Below, piece by piece: positions 26,609 through 38,600 of a stretch of 64,000 nt of DNA. The position numbers were made by a program, and so were the translations under genes. Under the pieces are notes generated by a model that did no database searches, had not been told where the DNA came from, and was given only the letters and a program-made list of their open reading frames with translations. The stretch is from Chitinimonas prasina (GTDB lineage Bacteria; Pseudomonadota; Gammaproteobacteria; Burkholderiales; Chitinimonadaceae): NCBI RefSeq assembly GCF_030160395.1, contig NZ_BSOG01000001.1:1536022-1600021 (forward strand). Reading direction: 5' to 3'. Position 1 is the stretch's first letter. Each line of letters starts with the position of its first letter.

Positions 26609-26920
26609 ATGCAGATCAAACGTGCCATCGAAGTCTGGGAAAAGGGAATGAACGGTGCGCTAACCGGCCAGTTGCCGGTGGCGGAGACCATTTCGTCCAT
26701 CTGGTTGCTACAGTTGTTTGCGGCCGAGCAGCAGCGTCCCGACCCCGACATGGTGCTGTCTTACTTCCTTAACCCCGACAAACTGGTGGCCTTGCAGCCC
26801 TATGTGGCCCAGCAGTTCGATGCCGGCCAGTACGACTATATCCTGACCGCCTACGGTGTACCCAGCGAGCGCGCCCAGGCCGGCATGCCGGCTGCGGCCG
26901 ATGAGGAACCCTACGACTAG
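26609..26920 (+). CDS. Conserved-looking small protein of unknown function
   Basis: 103 aa from the ATG at 26609. Acidic, soluble, no signal peptide or membrane segment; helical start MQIKRAIEVWEKGMNGALTG, then PDPDMVLSYFLNPDKLVALQ and acidic end DEEPYD. I do not recognise it. An in-frame ATG at 26600 is also possible but overlaps a TAGAAT hexamer (26596-26601) that looks like a -10, which would put transcription start at about 26608 and make the 26609 message nearly leaderless. Codon use matches its neighbours, so it is probably a real gene. Confidence 0.65.
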   Translation: MQIKRAIEVWEKGMNGALTGQLPVAETISSIWLLQLFAAEQQRPDPDMVLSYFLNPDKLVALQPYVAQQFDAGQYDYILTAYGVPSERAQAGMPAAADEEPYD

Positions 26921-26945
26921 GCGCCGGGTAGTGCTTGTTGTTTAA

Positions 26946-26972
26946 ACACGGGCGCCCAAACGGCACCCGTGT
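26946..26972. terminator. Bidirectional hairpin between convergent genes
   Basis: 11-position stem ACACGGGCGCC/GGCACCCGTGT with one mismatch and a 5-nt loop, lying between the small unknown gene and the convergent hydroxylase. TTTAAAC on one side and TTCATT on the other; no long U-run. Confidence 0.5.
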
Positions 26973-27079
26973 TCATTGCTGGCGCAGTTTTGCCTGCCCG
27001 ATGACCTGCATGGGTCGTCTAGCCGGGTGGCACCCTCCCCCATCCCCGGCGCTAGGCCATGCGCTGCTGAGCGGGCGAT

Positions 27080-27928
27080 CTAGCTGCGGCGCTGCTGCTT
27101 GGCCTGGCTTTCCGCCCACTCCGGCGGTTTCCAGAAATGACGAGGGTCGCGGGTGCGCCAGGCATCGCGGAACATATCGCTCCATTCGTGAAAGGTCAGG
27201 CGCAGCGGATTGTGGCTCTGTATCTGCCGCACGATGCCATAGCGCGGTGCCTCGACTTCCGGCACATAGCTGCCGAACAGCCGGTCCCAGATGACCAGCA
27301 CGCCAGCGTAGTTGCGGTCTATGTACTGCGGGTTGCGGGCATGGTGCACCCGGTGGTTGGAGGGGGTGTTGAACACCTGCTCCAGCCAGCCCAGCCGGCC
27401 TATGGCTTCGGTGTGGACAAAGAACTGGTAGGCCAGGTTGAGTCCGACCACCAGGATGACCAGGTCGGGCGAATAGCCCAGCCATGCCATGGGTAGCCAG
27501 AATAGCCACATGCCTGATATCGGGTAGGTCAGGCTTTGGCGGAATGCGGTGGAGAGATTGAGCCGCTCGCTGGAGTGATGGGCCACATGGCTGGCCCATA
27601 GCCAGCGTACCCTGTGGCTGGCACGGTGAAAGAAGTAGTAGAGGAAATCCTGCAGCAGAAAGGCCAACAGCAGGCTCCACCAGCTAATGGGTAGTAGTTG
27701 CAGGCCATGGGCATGCACCCAGGTGTAGGCTGTCTTGATAAATAAAAGGTTGGCCAGCAGGTCGGCGCCCTGATGCAGCAGGGCCAGGCCAGCGTTGGAC
27801 AGGGTATCGACCATGGTGTACTTGGCGATGCCGCGCTTGTGCCAGTACCAGGCCTCCCAGGCGACACAGCCCAAAAAGACGGGTGCCAGAGCAAGCAGGA
27901 CCAATCCGGGGTCAAAGCCGAGTTCCAT
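27080..27928 (-). CDS. Sterol desaturase/fatty-acid hydroxylase superfamily membrane protein
   Basis: 282 aa integral membrane di-iron enzyme. The histidine boxes are HRASH, HVAHH and HRVHH (with QFFVHTE between), the standard HX3H/HX2HH/HX2HH set binding the iron pair. Hydrophobic segments at about 8-25, 48-66, 82-100 and 140-175. Substrate unknown; homologues hydroxylate or desaturate lipids, including ether lipids, ornithine lipids or carotenoids. It follows the TIGR04222 gene on the minus strand with a 53-bp gap. Confidence 0.9.
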   Translation of the reverse strand: MELGFDPGLVLLALAPVFLGCVAWEAWYWHKRGIAKYTMVDTLSNAGLALLHQGADLLANLLFIKTAYTWVHAHGLQLLPISWWSLLLAFLLQDFLYYFFHRASHRVRWLWASHVAHHSSERLNLSTAFRQSLTYPISGMWLFWLPMAWLGYSPDLVILVVGLNLAYQFFVHTEAIGRLGWLEQVFNTPSNHRVHHARNPQYIDRNYAGVLVIWDRLFGSYVPEVEAPRYGIVRQIQSHNPLRLTFHEWSDMFRDAWRTRDPRHFWKPPEWAESQAKQQRRS

Positions 27929-27981
27929 AGTGTTTCCTGGGTGCCTGTGATGAGCTTAAGTGGCTAATAGACAGCGGACGC

Positions 27982-29451
27982 TCAGTCCCCACCACCACCG
28001 CCACATCCACCGCACCCACCGCCTCCCCCACCATCTGAGCTGGAGCTGTCCGAGCTGTCGCCGCCTGTACTGGTGGTGGTGCTGGTGGTGCTGGAGTCGG
28101 TGTCGGGGGTGGGCCGGTAGACCGGTAGCAGGTACCCCCAAGCCGTCCCTACCAGGGCCGCACTACCCAACCAGGCAAACTGGCGCAGTACCAGATCGGG
28201 CTGCTGGGGCGAGCTATTGAGTTGCTTCTGCAGCAGTTGCCGGTTGGCTTGCATGGTATCCCTGCCCAGCCGGGTAGTATGCAGGCGACCGCGTTGGCGT
28301 AGCAGGCGCCAGGCGCAGAAGCCGCCGTAGGCCAGAACGATGATGACCAGGATGGCGACCGGCTTATCGCGGCTGATGCCGATGGCGATCTTGATCAGGC
28401 CCAGCAGCCACAGGGCCGCCATGCCGAAACGGATGGGCAGGACTTGAGCCTGGTACTGGGCATTGCTCAGCAGCAGGCGTTTTTCTTCCAGCTGCTGGCG
28501 CAGCGGGTGAAGTTGCGACCGCAGATAAGGCAGGGCGCGCTGGAACAGACTGGGCTGTTTCTCGCCCTCCCTCAGCAGGCCAAAGACGCTGCGTTCCAGC
28601 GCGGTCTCCGCCAGGCCTATGTCGCCGGTGCGTTGCAGCGTGCCATCGGGCATGGTGTGGATCAGCTGTTGTTGTTCCAGTTTGAGCAGGGCGGTCTGCA
28701 GCACCCGGTGCGGCCCACCTGCCAGATAGGCTGTCTGGTAGGCATCCAGGCTGGGGGGCAGCATGCTGCTGGCGCTGTCATCCCGCCAGCGGCACCAACC
28801 ATGCCAGGCCAGGGAGAACAGCGCGAGCGCCAACAGCGCAGACAGATAAAAGCTAAGGAAATCCGGACCGCTGTAGTTCCACACCCGCCAATCCTGCAGC
28901 ACTGCGCAACCGGCCAAGAGGCCGCTGGCGGCAAGGCCGGCCAATAGGTTGCGGGGGCGGGTCAGCGTGGGCTTGGGCAAGCGCCAGTACTGGCGGGTAT
29001 CCAGCCGGACAAAGCGGTTGGCGGCAGGCTGGGGCGGCCAGATATCGGCTGGTGGCGCCATGCCGAACAGGCGCCGGTAGCTGGCTAGCGTTTGCTGGTA
29101 GAGATCACGGTAGTGCTTGTCCTGCTGCTGGCCACCACGGCTGGGCTCGTGGTGCAGGGGCTGCCCCAGCACCTGCGGGCAGAAGCGCTCCCAATAATCG
29201 CGGCTGTCGCACAGGTGCTGATGCCAGGCCTGGTCCACCGCATCGGAAGGCGATGCTACATGGCCGCTGCATAGCGCCAGCAGCACAAAGCGGCGGTACT
29301 CCTGTACCACGCGCGTGGCATAGTCCAGCGACCAGCCATTCTGCCGGGCCAGCTTGCTGCAGAACGGCACCAACTGGTCGGGCTGCTCCAGCGGGTGAGC
29401 CAGAATACGTTGGTATAGCGCCTGTTGGTCGGGTGTCAGCTGGGCTTGCAT
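27982..29451 (-). CDS. TIGR04222-type membrane protein with glycine-rich-domain N-terminus and Cys/Gly tail
   Basis: 489 aa. Residues about 20-115 contain VDQAWHQHLCDSRDYWERF followed by LGQPLHHEPS, which matches the conserved block of glycine-rich domain-containing (GRDP-type) proteins. Two hydrophobic helices (about 174-191 and 203-222), a cytoplasmic part (YLAGGPHRVLQTALLKLEQQ), two more helices (343-387) and one near 430-448 follow. The last 45 residues are Thr/Ser/Asp-rich and end in a run of Gly broken by Cys pairs, CGGCGGGGGD. From memory, TIGR04222 proteins commonly end this way; function unknown. The coding strand of the tail is GC-rich low complexity. Confidence 0.82.
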   Translation of the reverse strand: MQAQLTPDQQALYQRILAHPLEQPDQLVPFCSKLARQNGWSLDYATRVVQEYRRFVLLALCSGHVASPSDAVDQAWHQHLCDSRDYWERFCPQVLGQPLHHEPSRGGQQQDKHYRDLYQQTLASYRRLFGMAPPADIWPPQPAANRFVRLDTRQYWRLPKPTLTRPRNLLAGLAASGLLAGCAVLQDWRVWNYSGPDFLSFYLSALLALALFSLAWHGWCRWRDDSASSMLPPSLDAYQTAYLAGGPHRVLQTALLKLEQQQLIHTMPDGTLQRTGDIGLAETALERSVFGLLREGEKQPSLFQRALPYLRSQLHPLRQQLEEKRLLLSNAQYQAQVLPIRFGMAALWLLGLIKIAIGISRDKPVAILVIIVLAYGGFCAWRLLRQRGRLHTTRLGRDTMQANRQLLQKQLNSSPQQPDLVLRQFAWLGSAALVGTAWGYLLPVYRPTPDTDSSTTSTTTSTGGDSSDSSSSDGGGGGGCGGCGGGGGD

Positions 29452-29483
29452 GGCGGTCTCCTGGGAGGGCTTTGAACAGGCGC

Positions 29484-30968
29484 TTACTTGCTGCGCACGC
29501 GGCTCACGGCCTCCACCCAGCCATCATAGAGCGATACGCGCCGTTCGGCTGCCATGGCGGGGCTAAAGTGCTGCTGGCAGGCCCACAGCTGGCTGATTTC
29601 CTCCAGATTGGCATACAAGCCTATGCCCAGTCCGGCCAGGTAGGCTGCGCCCAAGGCCGTGGTCTCGGTAATGGTGGGGCGTTCCACCGGCGTATCCAGC
29701 AGGTCGGCCAAAAACTGCATCACCCAGTTGTTGCCCGCCATGCCGCCATCCACACGCAAGGCGGCCGGCAGGGTGGTGCCGTCCGCCCGCATGGCTTCCA
29801 GCAGATCGCGGGTCTGGTAGCAGACCGACTCCAGCGCCGCCCGCACAATGACGGCAATGCCGGAGTCGCGGGTCAGGCCAATGATGGCACCTCGGGCCTG
29901 GGGGTCCCAGTAGGGCGCGCCCAGGCCGGTAAAGGCCGGCACCAGGTAGACACCATGGGTGTCATCCACTTCGCGTGCCCATTTTTCCGATTCGGCAGCA
30001 CTGCCTATCAGCTTGACGGCATCGCGCAGCCACTGCACGGCGGCGCCGGCGATAAAGATGCTGCCTTCCAGCGCGAACGTGGGCTGGCCGTCCAGGCGAT
30101 ACGCCAGGGTGGTGATCAAGCGGTTGCGGGAACGCACCATCTCGCTGCCAGTGTTCATTACCATGAAGCAGCCCGTGCCATAGGTGGACTTGACCATGCC
30201 TGGCGCAAAGCAGGCCTGGCCCACAGTGGCGGCCTGCTGGTCGCCGGCAACGCCGCGTATGGGGATGGCGGCGCCAAACAGCTCGGGCAGGCTGCTGCCG
30301 TAATCGGCAGCGCAGTCCTGCACCTGCGGCAGCAGGCTGGCGGGCACGCCGAAAAAGGCCAGCAGCTCGGGGTCCCAGTCCTGGGTGTGCAGGTTGAACA
30401 GCAGGGTGCGGCAGGCATTGGTGGCGTCGGTGGCGTGTACTGCCCCACCGGTCAGCTGCCAGATCAGCCAGCTGTCTATGGTGCCGAATGCCAGTTCGCC
30501 AGCCTCGGCCCGCTGCCGGGCGCCGGCTACATGGTCCAGCAGCCAGGCTATCTTGCTGGCAGAGAAATACGGGTCCAGCAGCAGGCCGGTCTTGTCGGCT
30601 AGCCATTGCTCGCGCTCGGGTGTGTGGTGGGCGGCACACCAGGCGGCGGTGCGCCTGTCCTGCCAGACTATGGCCGGATGAATGGGCTGGCCCGTTTGGC
30701 GATCCCACACCACGGTGGTCTCGCGCTGGTTGGTGACGCCGATGGCGGCGATCTCGGTGGCGGCGAGGCCGGCGCCGGCCAGCGCATCCCGCACCACGGC
30801 CAGGGTGTCTTGCCAGATGCGCAGGGCGTCATGTTCCACCCAGCCATCGGCCGGATAGTGCTGCGGCAGCTCGGTCTGGGCGCGGGCCAGTACCTTGCCG
30901 GCCCGGTCAAACAGCATGGCGCGGGTGCTGGTGGTGCCCTGGTCTATGGACAGGATGGCGTGGGGCAT
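29484..30968 (-). CDS. glpK: Glycerol kinase
   Basis: 494 aa from the ATG at 30968 (GGAG upstream); E. coli GlpK has 502. Phosphorylates glycerol to glycerol-3-phosphate, cytoplasmic. FGGY-kinase motifs: [15 protein letters not shown] at the N-terminus, [38 protein letters not shown] and the C-terminal [20 protein letters not shown] plus [13 protein letters not shown]. Divergent from glpD with 116 bp between the starts, so a shared control region (GlpR-type repressor site likely) is expected. Confidence 0.98.
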   Translation of the reverse strand: MPHAILSIDQGTTSTRAMLFDRAGKVLARAQTELPQHYPADGWVEHDALRIWQDTLAVVRDALAGAGLAATEIAAIGVTNQRETTVVWDRQTGQPIHPAIVWQDRRTAAWCAAHHTPEREQWLADKTGLLLDPYFSASKIAWLLDHVAGARQRAEAGELAFGTIDSWLIWQLTGGAVHATDATNACRTLLFNLHTQDWDPELLAFFGVPASLLPQVQDCAADYGSSLPELFGAAIPIRGVAGDQQAATVGQACFAPGMVKSTYGTGCFMVMNTGSEMVRSRNRLITTLAYRLDGQPTFALEGSIFIAGAAVQWLRDAVKLIGSAAESEKWAREVDDTHGVYLVPAFTGLGAPYWDPQARGAIIGLTRDSGIAVIVRAALESVCYQTRDLLEAMRADGTTLPAALRVDGGMAGNNWVMQFLADLLDTPVERPTITETTALGAAYLAGLGIGLYANLEEISQLWACQQHFSPAMAAERRVSLYDGWVEAVSRVRSK

Positions 30969-31084
30969 GGTGTCTCCGATGTGTTGTATTGCCGTAGTTT
31001 TTGTTGTTGGCGTGTCGTTTGGGGCGATTCTAGCAAGTGCTGGGCGTAGCCCCCGCCCTGACCATGGGCTATCTTCACTATGCG

Positions 31085-32578
31085 ATGGAAACGACACAAC
31101 CTTACGACCTGCTGGTGGTGGGCGGCGGCATCAATGGCACGGGTATCGCCAGCCATGCCAGCCAGGCCGGCCTCAAGGTATTGCTGCTGGAACAGGGCGA
31201 CCTGGCCGGTGCGACGTCGTCTGCCTCCAGCAAGCTGATACACGGTGGCCTGCGTTATCTGGAACAGCGGGAATTCCGCTTGGTACGCGAGTCGCTCAGC
31301 GAGCGGGAAGTCTTGCTCAGCATGGCGCCGCACCTGGTGTGGCCACTGGCCTTCGTGCTGCCCCACCATGATGGCCTGCGGCCTGCCTGGCTGATCAGGC
31401 TGGGCTTGTTCCTGTACGACCATCTGGGCGGGCGAGAGCGCTTGCCGGCATCCTACGGCATCAATCTGCGGCGCCACCCCTGGGGCGGGCCGATCAAGCC
31501 CGGTTTCAAGCGGGGTTTTGTCTATGCCGACTGCTGGGCGGACGATGCCAGGCTGGTAGTGGCCAATGCCATGCAATGCCGCGAGCTGGGCGGTACGGTA
31601 CGAACCCGCACCCGCATGCTGGAAGCGCACCGGGAGGGGCGGCAATGGCGGGTCTCGGTTCAGACGCCAGATGGCGGGACGACAACCGTCTATGCCCGGG
31701 CCTTGGTCAATGCCGCCGGCCCCTGGGTGGAAAAAGTGCTCAAGGGCGGGCTGCGGCTGGGCGCGCGGGATTCTGTCAAACTGGTCAAAGGCAGCCATAT
31801 CGTGGTGCCTGCCCTGCATGATGGCCCGCAGGCCTTCATCCTGCAGCACCGCGATGGCCGCATCGCCTTTGTGCTGCCCTATGAGCAGGGCTATAGCCTG
31901 ATAGGCACTACCGATGTCGTGCACCATGGCGAACCGGGCGAGGTGGCGTGTTCGGATGAAGAGGTAAGCTACCTCTGCCAGCTGGTGGGGGAGTACTTCG
32001 AACGTCCGCCTCAGCCTGTCGAAGTGCTGTGGCGCTACGCTGGCGTGCGGCCTTTGTATGATGACCAGAGCGACAACCCGTCGGCCATCACCCGCGACTA
32101 CACCCTGCGGCTGGACCAGGGCGGCGCTCCGGTGCTGTCGGTATTCGGGGGCAAGCTGACCACCTATCGGCAGTTGGCACGCCATGCATTGCAGCATCTG
32201 AAGCCGTATTTCGAGCGTATGCAACTGCCTGCCCAATCCGCCGTGCTACCGGGTGGTGTCATGCACGGTGCCGATTTCGAGGCGTTCTACCAGGAAGCCT
32301 GTGTGCGCTATGGCGGCTTGCCGGCGAGCCTGGTGTACCGGTTGGCGCGGCAGTTTGGCGACCGGCTGATGCTGGTGCTGGGTACTGCCAATAGCGTAGC
32401 CGAGCTGGGCCGGCATTTTGGGGCCGAGCTGTATGAGTGCGAGGTGCGCTATCTGATGCGGGAAGAATGGGCGCAGACGGCTGATGACATATTGTGGCGC
32501 CGGACCAAGCGTGGCTTGCATATGACGGCGTCGGAACGGCAGGGTCTGGCTGACTGGTTGCTGGCACAGGCTGGCTGA
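31085..32578 (+). CDS. glpD: Aerobic glycerol-3-phosphate dehydrogenase
   Basis: 497 aa from the ATG at 31085 (E. coli GlpD has 501). A flavoprotein on the inner face of the membrane oxidising glycerol-3-phosphate to DHAP and passing electrons to quinone. FAD-binding [33 protein letters not shown], YVDxADDARL-type block ([16 protein letters not shown]), [10 protein letters not shown] and GVRPLYDD are all present. No strong Shine-Dalgarno is seen; an ATG at 31064 in frame is an alternative. Ends at a strong bidirectional terminator shared with chpA. Confidence 0.96.
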   Translation: METTQPYDLLVVGGGINGTGIASHASQAGLKVLLLEQGDLAGATSSASSKLIHGGLRYLEQREFRLVRESLSEREVLLSMAPHLVWPLAFVLPHHDGLRPAWLIRLGLFLYDHLGGRERLPASYGINLRRHPWGGPIKPGFKRGFVYADCWADDARLVVANAMQCRELGGTVRTRTRMLEAHREGRQWRVSVQTPDGGTTTVYARALVNAAGPWVEKVLKGGLRLGARDSVKLVKGSHIVVPALHDGPQAFILQHRDGRIAFVLPYEQGYSLIGTTDVVHHGEPGEVACSDEEVSYLCQLVGEYFERPPQPVEVLWRYAGVRPLYDDQSDNPSAITRDYTLRLDQGGAPVLSVFGGKLTTYRQLARHALQHLKPYFERMQLPAQSAVLPGGVMHGADFEAFYQEACVRYGGLPASLVYRLARQFGDRLMLVLGTANSVAELGRHFGAELYECEVRYLMREEWAQTADDILWRRTKRGLHMTASERQGLADWLLAQAG

Positions 32579-32611
32579 GCCGGCGCCAGTTTGTCAGGGG
32601 ATGTTGCCGAC

Positions 32612-32652
32612 TGAAACGAACACGCCCCGCATTGCGGGGCGTGTTCATTTCA
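32612..32652. terminator. Bidirectional terminator between glpD and chpA
   Basis: Long perfect stem GAACACGCCCCGC (32618-32630) with its complement (32634-32646), extended on both sides by TGAAA/TTTCA with one mismatch; loop ATT. U-rich on both strands, matching the convergent gene order. Confidence 0.92.
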
Positions 32653-32667
32653 GCTTGCTGGCCTGTG

Positions 32668-35600
32668 TCAGGCTGTGGGCTGTTCTTCGCCGATCAGGCG
32701 ACGGATATGCTCCAGCAACTCGTCTTCCTGGTAAGGCTTGCCCAGGAAGGCGTTGACGCCCAGTTCGAACGCATAGTTCTTGTGCTTGTCGGCAGTACGC
32801 GAGGTGATCATGATGATGGGGATGTCGCGCGTGTCGGCATTCAGACGCAGGTTACGCGTCAGTTCAAAGCCATCCATACGCGGCATTTCCACGTCCAGCA
32901 GCATCACCGCCGGGCGGATGTCCTGCAACTTCTGCAGCGCATCCACGCCGTCCTTGGCGGTCTCCACCTGATAGCCTTCGCGGGCCAACAGGCGGCCGGT
33001 GATCTTGCGCACAGTCAACGAATCATCCACCACCATGACCAGCGGGGCGATCTGCAGGATCTCCTCGGGGGCCGGTGCGCTGGCAGCCATAGCGGCATCG
33101 AAGTCGGCCACCGGGGCCTCGGCGCGACGCTGCAGCAGGGCCAGCGGGTTGATGATGAGCACGATCTCGCCGTTACCCAGCACGGTAGCGCCGGCGATAC
33201 CAGCCACCCGCACCAGTTGCGGCCCAATGTTCTTCACCACAACTTCCTGGTTCTTCACCAGTTCGTCGACATGAACAGCAATGCGGCTGATACCGGAGCG
33301 CAGCAACATGATGGTGTTGTAGCGCTTCTGCTCGGGCTGGCTGTCGTAATCACCCAGCAGGCGAGGCAGGTAGTGGAAGGGATAGACATTGCCCTGCCAC
33401 TCGGCCTGATGCCTTTGGTACAGTTGGTTGAGCGGATCAACCTTCAGTTCTTGCACCTGTTCCACCATCACAGAGGGGATGGCGTAGAGCTTGCCGGCAA
33501 CCTTGACCAGCACGGCCTGGGTGACTGCCAGCGTCAGCGGCAGGTGGATGGTGAAGGTGGTGCCACGACCGGCTTCGGAGGTCACTTCAACGCGACCGCC
33601 CAAATCCTCGATCTCGCTCTTGACCACGTCCATGCCTATGCCGCGGCCCGACAGCTGGGTCACCGCACTGGCGGTAGAGAAGCCGGCTTCGAAGATCAGG
33701 CCCATGATATGGGCGTCGGTGTACTCGCCACCGGCTTCGATCAAGCCTTTCTCCACACCCTTCTGGCGTATGCGCTCGATGTCGAGACCCGCACCGTCGT
33801 CGCGCAGCACCAGTACCAGTTCGTTACCTTCCTGGCGGGCTTCCACCACGATTTCGCCGAACTCGTTCTTGCCCTTGGCCAGACGCTGGTCAGGCGTCTC
33901 GAGGCCATGGTCGATGGCGTTGCGCAGCATGTGCTCGAACGGCGACACCATTTTCTCCAGCACGCCCCGGTCAATCTCGGCACGGCCACCGCGCAACTCC
34001 AGGTTCACCTTCTTGCTGGTTTCCTTACCAGTCTGGCGCACCAGCCGATACAGGCGTTCCGATACCGAGGAGAACGGCACCATGCGCACGCGCATCAGTT
34101 CTTGCTGCAGGTCACGCGTCATGCGGGCCTGCTGGGTCAGCGCGGCACTGGATTCGTCCAGGTTCTTCAACAGGTTGTGCTGCACCGTGGCCACGTCATT
34201 GACGCTTTCGGCCATGAAGCGGGTGAGTTCCTGCAAACGACTGAAGCGGTCGAATTCCAGCGGGTCGAAGTCAGGCAGGTCGGTGGCATGGGCCATCCGC
34301 GACTGCATCTGCGATTCGGCCTGAATTTCAATCTCGCGCAACTGACCCCGCAGACGGGCCACGTTATCGGTCAGATCCAGCAAGGAGCGCTTGAGCGCCA
34401 GCATTTCGGATTCGATACGGGTACGCGAAATCGACACTTCGCCCGCCTGGTTGACCAGGCGGTCGACCAAGTCGGAGCGCACCCGTATGCTGGACTTGCC
34501 GGCATCGGGGTCGACCAGGCCCAGGGCCGGAGCGGTGCGGGCTGCCTGGCCCGGCTGTGCCGTGGCGATACGGCTGGCTTCGGATGCGGCCGATGCAGCC
34601 ACCATGGCGGCGATATCAGCTTGTTCCTCGGCCTCGGCGGCGGCTTCAGGCTCGCCGTTGATCAGCCTGTCCTGCAGCTCGGTGATGGCATCGAAGTCGA
34701 GATCGAGTTCATCGAGCAGGGCGATGGAGAGATGCTCGCCGGCATTGAGCAGGCGGGTTTCCATATTGTGGGTGGCTTCACCCATGCGCATGGCGCCGGC
34801 CATGCGCGCACTGCCCTTGAGCGTATGCAGTACCCGCTTGAGTGAATCATGGGTCTCGGTGTTGTTGGGTTCACCGCGCAGCGCGCGCAGATCGGCCGAC
34901 AACTGCGGCAGCAGCTCCTGCATTTCTTCCAGGAAGATAGGCAGCAACTGCTCGTCCAGCTCATCCTTGACATGGATATCGCCCAGGCGATCCGGCGTGG
35001 CCAGATGCATGACGCTGCCCACACCATCCTGCTCGGCAGGCGTGGGGGCGGTGGCCAGCGTGGTTTCTTCCTCCAGAGGCTCAAATATCGCCGTCGGGAT
35101 GACGAATTCCTCGACCGCCGGTGTCGCTGCCTCGGCCTCGGCCACCTCCAGCACGATTGCTTCGTCCACCGCCGCCAGCGGAATAGCTTCCAGCATGGCT
35201 TCGGCGGCCGGAATGGCCTGTACGTCCTCGGCGATCTCGTCCAATACCAGCGGACTGTCGATGTCCTCGGCCGGCAGTTCGGCGGCAGGCGCCACCAACT
35301 CGGCCGGTTCATCGGCAACGGCTAGCAACTCTGGCGTGGACTCGGTCAGATCCAGCGACAGTTCGGACAGCAACTCGGCACCCGGGAGTTCTTCCACCAC
35401 CAGTGCAACCGGGGTGTCCTCGTCGGCGGTCAGTTCTGCTTCCAGGTCGACCAGATCGGCTTCTACCTCGGCCTCGTCTGCTGCCACCGGGGCGTCGATA
35501 CTGACATCGGGCAGGGCCAGCTCATCCAGCGACAGGTCGAGCACATCGGAGCTGTCTGCCGTAGCGCTCAGGCCATCTGCCGGGGTGTCGGCCTCGTCCA

Positions 35601-38600
35601 GCGATATATCCAGATCCAGCACGTCGGCATCGCTTGCTGCCGCGACTTCTATCGTCTCTTCCAGCAGGGCGGCTTCAGTCGCTGCGCTGATTTCCGGCGC
35701 CGACAGATCACCAAGGTCGAGATGGATTTCTTCCGGCTCCAGTAACAGATCCAACGGCTCGGCCGTCTCTGCTGGGGCCTCCAGCACCACTTCGTCGGTG
35801 GGCTGGGGGGCGTCCAGATCCAGCGTCAGCCCTTCCAGTGCGGGGGCTTCGGCCACTGTTTCGGCGGGCGCTGGCAGATCCAGGGTCAGGTCGAATTCGG
35901 CCGGTGCCGGTTTGCTGTCCAGTGTCAGCAGGGGTTCGGCCTCGTCCTTCAGGCGGTTGGTCAGGGCCGTCAGCATGGCCACGGTCTGTGGCTCGTCTTG
36001 CGGGGTTTCGTAGCGACCCACCTGGCCCAGCATCACGCCCACCTTGTCGATGGCCATGGAGAGGGTGTCGTAGTCGCCTTGTGCCGGTTCGGCACCCGCC
36101 TTCTGGTAGGCCAGCAGGGCTTGCTCTATGGCATAGCCCAGCTCGCCCAGCGAGGTGAAGCCGGTGGTGTTGGCGATACCGCAAAGGGTATGGGCTGCAT
36201 GGACAAACTCAGGCCGCACTTCGCCACGGGTGCTGAAGTCGATAAAGGCATCGTTCAGTGTGGCGAAATGGCGATAGGCCTCGTCAAGGAAGATGCCGAA
36301 CAAGGCCTTGGAGATGGTGATATCTCCGATGACCAGTTCGGGCGCTTCCACTTCCTCTTCGGGATGGGCCAGCTCGATAGAGCCGGGTAGCAGCGGTGCT
36401 GCTTCCGGCTCGCCCAGGTCGAAGTCGAGCACGGCCGCTTCGGCGGCCTCGGCTTCTGCCGCAGCGGGCGGAGCATCTAGCTCGAAATCCAGCGCGAACT
36501 CGTCTGTCGGTGCAGCACTCAGTTCGATGGCCGGCTCGGTGGTGGGTGCGGCATCCAGTTCAAGCAGGGCCGGAGCCTCGCTTGTGAGCTCGGGCAGGGC
36601 CAGTTCGATCGGCGTTTCAGCGGCCGGCTCGGCCACAAAGCCCAGATCCAGCGCGGGCTCGGCTTCCGCTTCTAGGGCGACAGGCTGGGGTGCTTCGGCA
36701 GCCGGCGCGGCATGCTCGGGCTCCTGGCCATTCTTCAATTGCTCGGCCAGGGTAAAGATGGCAGTGGCTTCCACCTGTGCTGTACCGCTCTCCTTGAGCT
36801 GATCCACCCAGATCGAGAAGCCCGCCGTGGCTTGCTCCACCAGTTGCAGCAGGCTGGCACTGGCTCGCTTTTCATCCTGCAGCCACTTGTTCATCACCTG
36901 CTCGACCGACCAGGCCACTTCGCCCAGCTGGTTCAGACCCACCATGCGGCCACTACCCTTGAGGGTGTGGAAACCACGGCGGATGACAGTCAGCGCTTCC
37001 TTGTTGGTTGGCTGGTCGCGGATGATGGCCAGATGGCTGTTGACGTTGTCTAGCACCTCGACAGCTTCTTCGAGATAGACCTCCAGCAGTTCGGCATCGA
37101 CTGCCGCTTCGCTGACGGCCGTACTGACGACCGGTGCCGCAGCTTGCGCAGGCTCGGTTGCGGGCGTGCTTTCTGCCTCCGGCAGGCTGGCTGCCATCGG
37201 TAGCTCCAGCTCGACTTCCGGTTCGCTGGCGAACTCGGCGGCGATCTGTTCGGCTTCCGTGGGCACGATCTCGTCCGGGGCTTCGCCACGGATCTGGTGC
37301 AGCCAGGGGGCAATCAGCTTGCCGCGATCAGCTTCTTCGCGGCGCAGGGCATCGATGTAGAAACCCAGGCTGGAGAAGGCTTCCGCCAGGAACTCCAGCT
37401 CTTCGGCCGGGGCCGTGTAGTCCTCAGCCTGGCAGCGTTTGACGATGTCGGCGCAGGCATCCAGTATCACCTGGGCGTCACGCTCGTCCAGTATGGTCAG
37501 AGCACCGCGTATCTGCCGTATGGGGGCATCCGTACTGAGCAGTTCGCCACGGGTATCTGGGTCGCGGAAGAAGTCATCCAGGGTTTGTTCGATCTGGCCC
37601 AGATTGGTCTGTATTTCCTGTGCTACCTGCGCCATCAACAGGCGCTCCTGCGCCCGCCGCGATACTTCGTCCAGCAGGGTGACCTCAGGCGCATTTGCCG
37701 CGCCATCCTTGAGGCGTGCTTGCATGGCGGTGGCCTGGGCCGGGAAGTCGCTGGAGCGCTCGGGGAACACCACCAAGGCGTTTTCCAACAGCAGCAGGGC
37801 GGTGGCAACTTCCAGCGCCTGGCTCTCGTTGGGAGCCGCAGTCATGCCGGCCACCACTTCCTGCAGCGTGGCCGCCAGTGTGTCGAAGGCCGGGATGGAC
37901 AGGCTGATCGCGCGCTTGCTGACCTCGGCCAGCTGCTGGCGGAAAGTGGGCAGGCGATCGCTGCTGCCACCACCCACGCGTGCCCAGTTGTCCTTGGTCT
38001 GGTTGATCAGTTCCTTCAGTTCCCGCGCGACCTGCATGGCGGCGAGCTGATGGGCGTCGTCTTCCAGGGCGCCGGCTGGCAGCAGGGCGTTCAGGCCAAA
38101 GGCGCGCCGCACCGCTGCGCACTGCACGCTCTGGGTTTCCATGGTGGCGACGGCATACAGCACGTCGCGGAACAGTCGCTCCGCCACCTTGCCGCCGCTC
38201 TCGGACAGCCGCTTGAGCTGCTGATTGAGGCGGGCAAACAATTGTTTCTGGTCGATATCGAGCTTGGCCCGATTGTCGACGCTGCCTTCGGCCATGGCGG
38301 CCGCAGTCCACCAGAAGCCGCGTTGCAGATTGCTCGACTGGGTACGTGCCACGCCGAACAAAGCCTGCACCATCCACTGCCCACCCTCGTGCTTGTCACC
38401 CTTGAGCCACTTCAGCAGGCCGGCTTCAAAGCGGCTGCGGGCATTCTTCAGGTAAGTCGGGAGGATGGCCTCGTCCAGCTTGTGTGCTGCGAGGTTGGCG
38501 GGCAGTGTGGCGGACAGGGGGGGGAAGAACAAATCGGCGCCGCTGCTGTACTTCTCGCCCCGCAGCTCGCGCACGCGGCGATAGCTGGGCAGCAGCTTGA

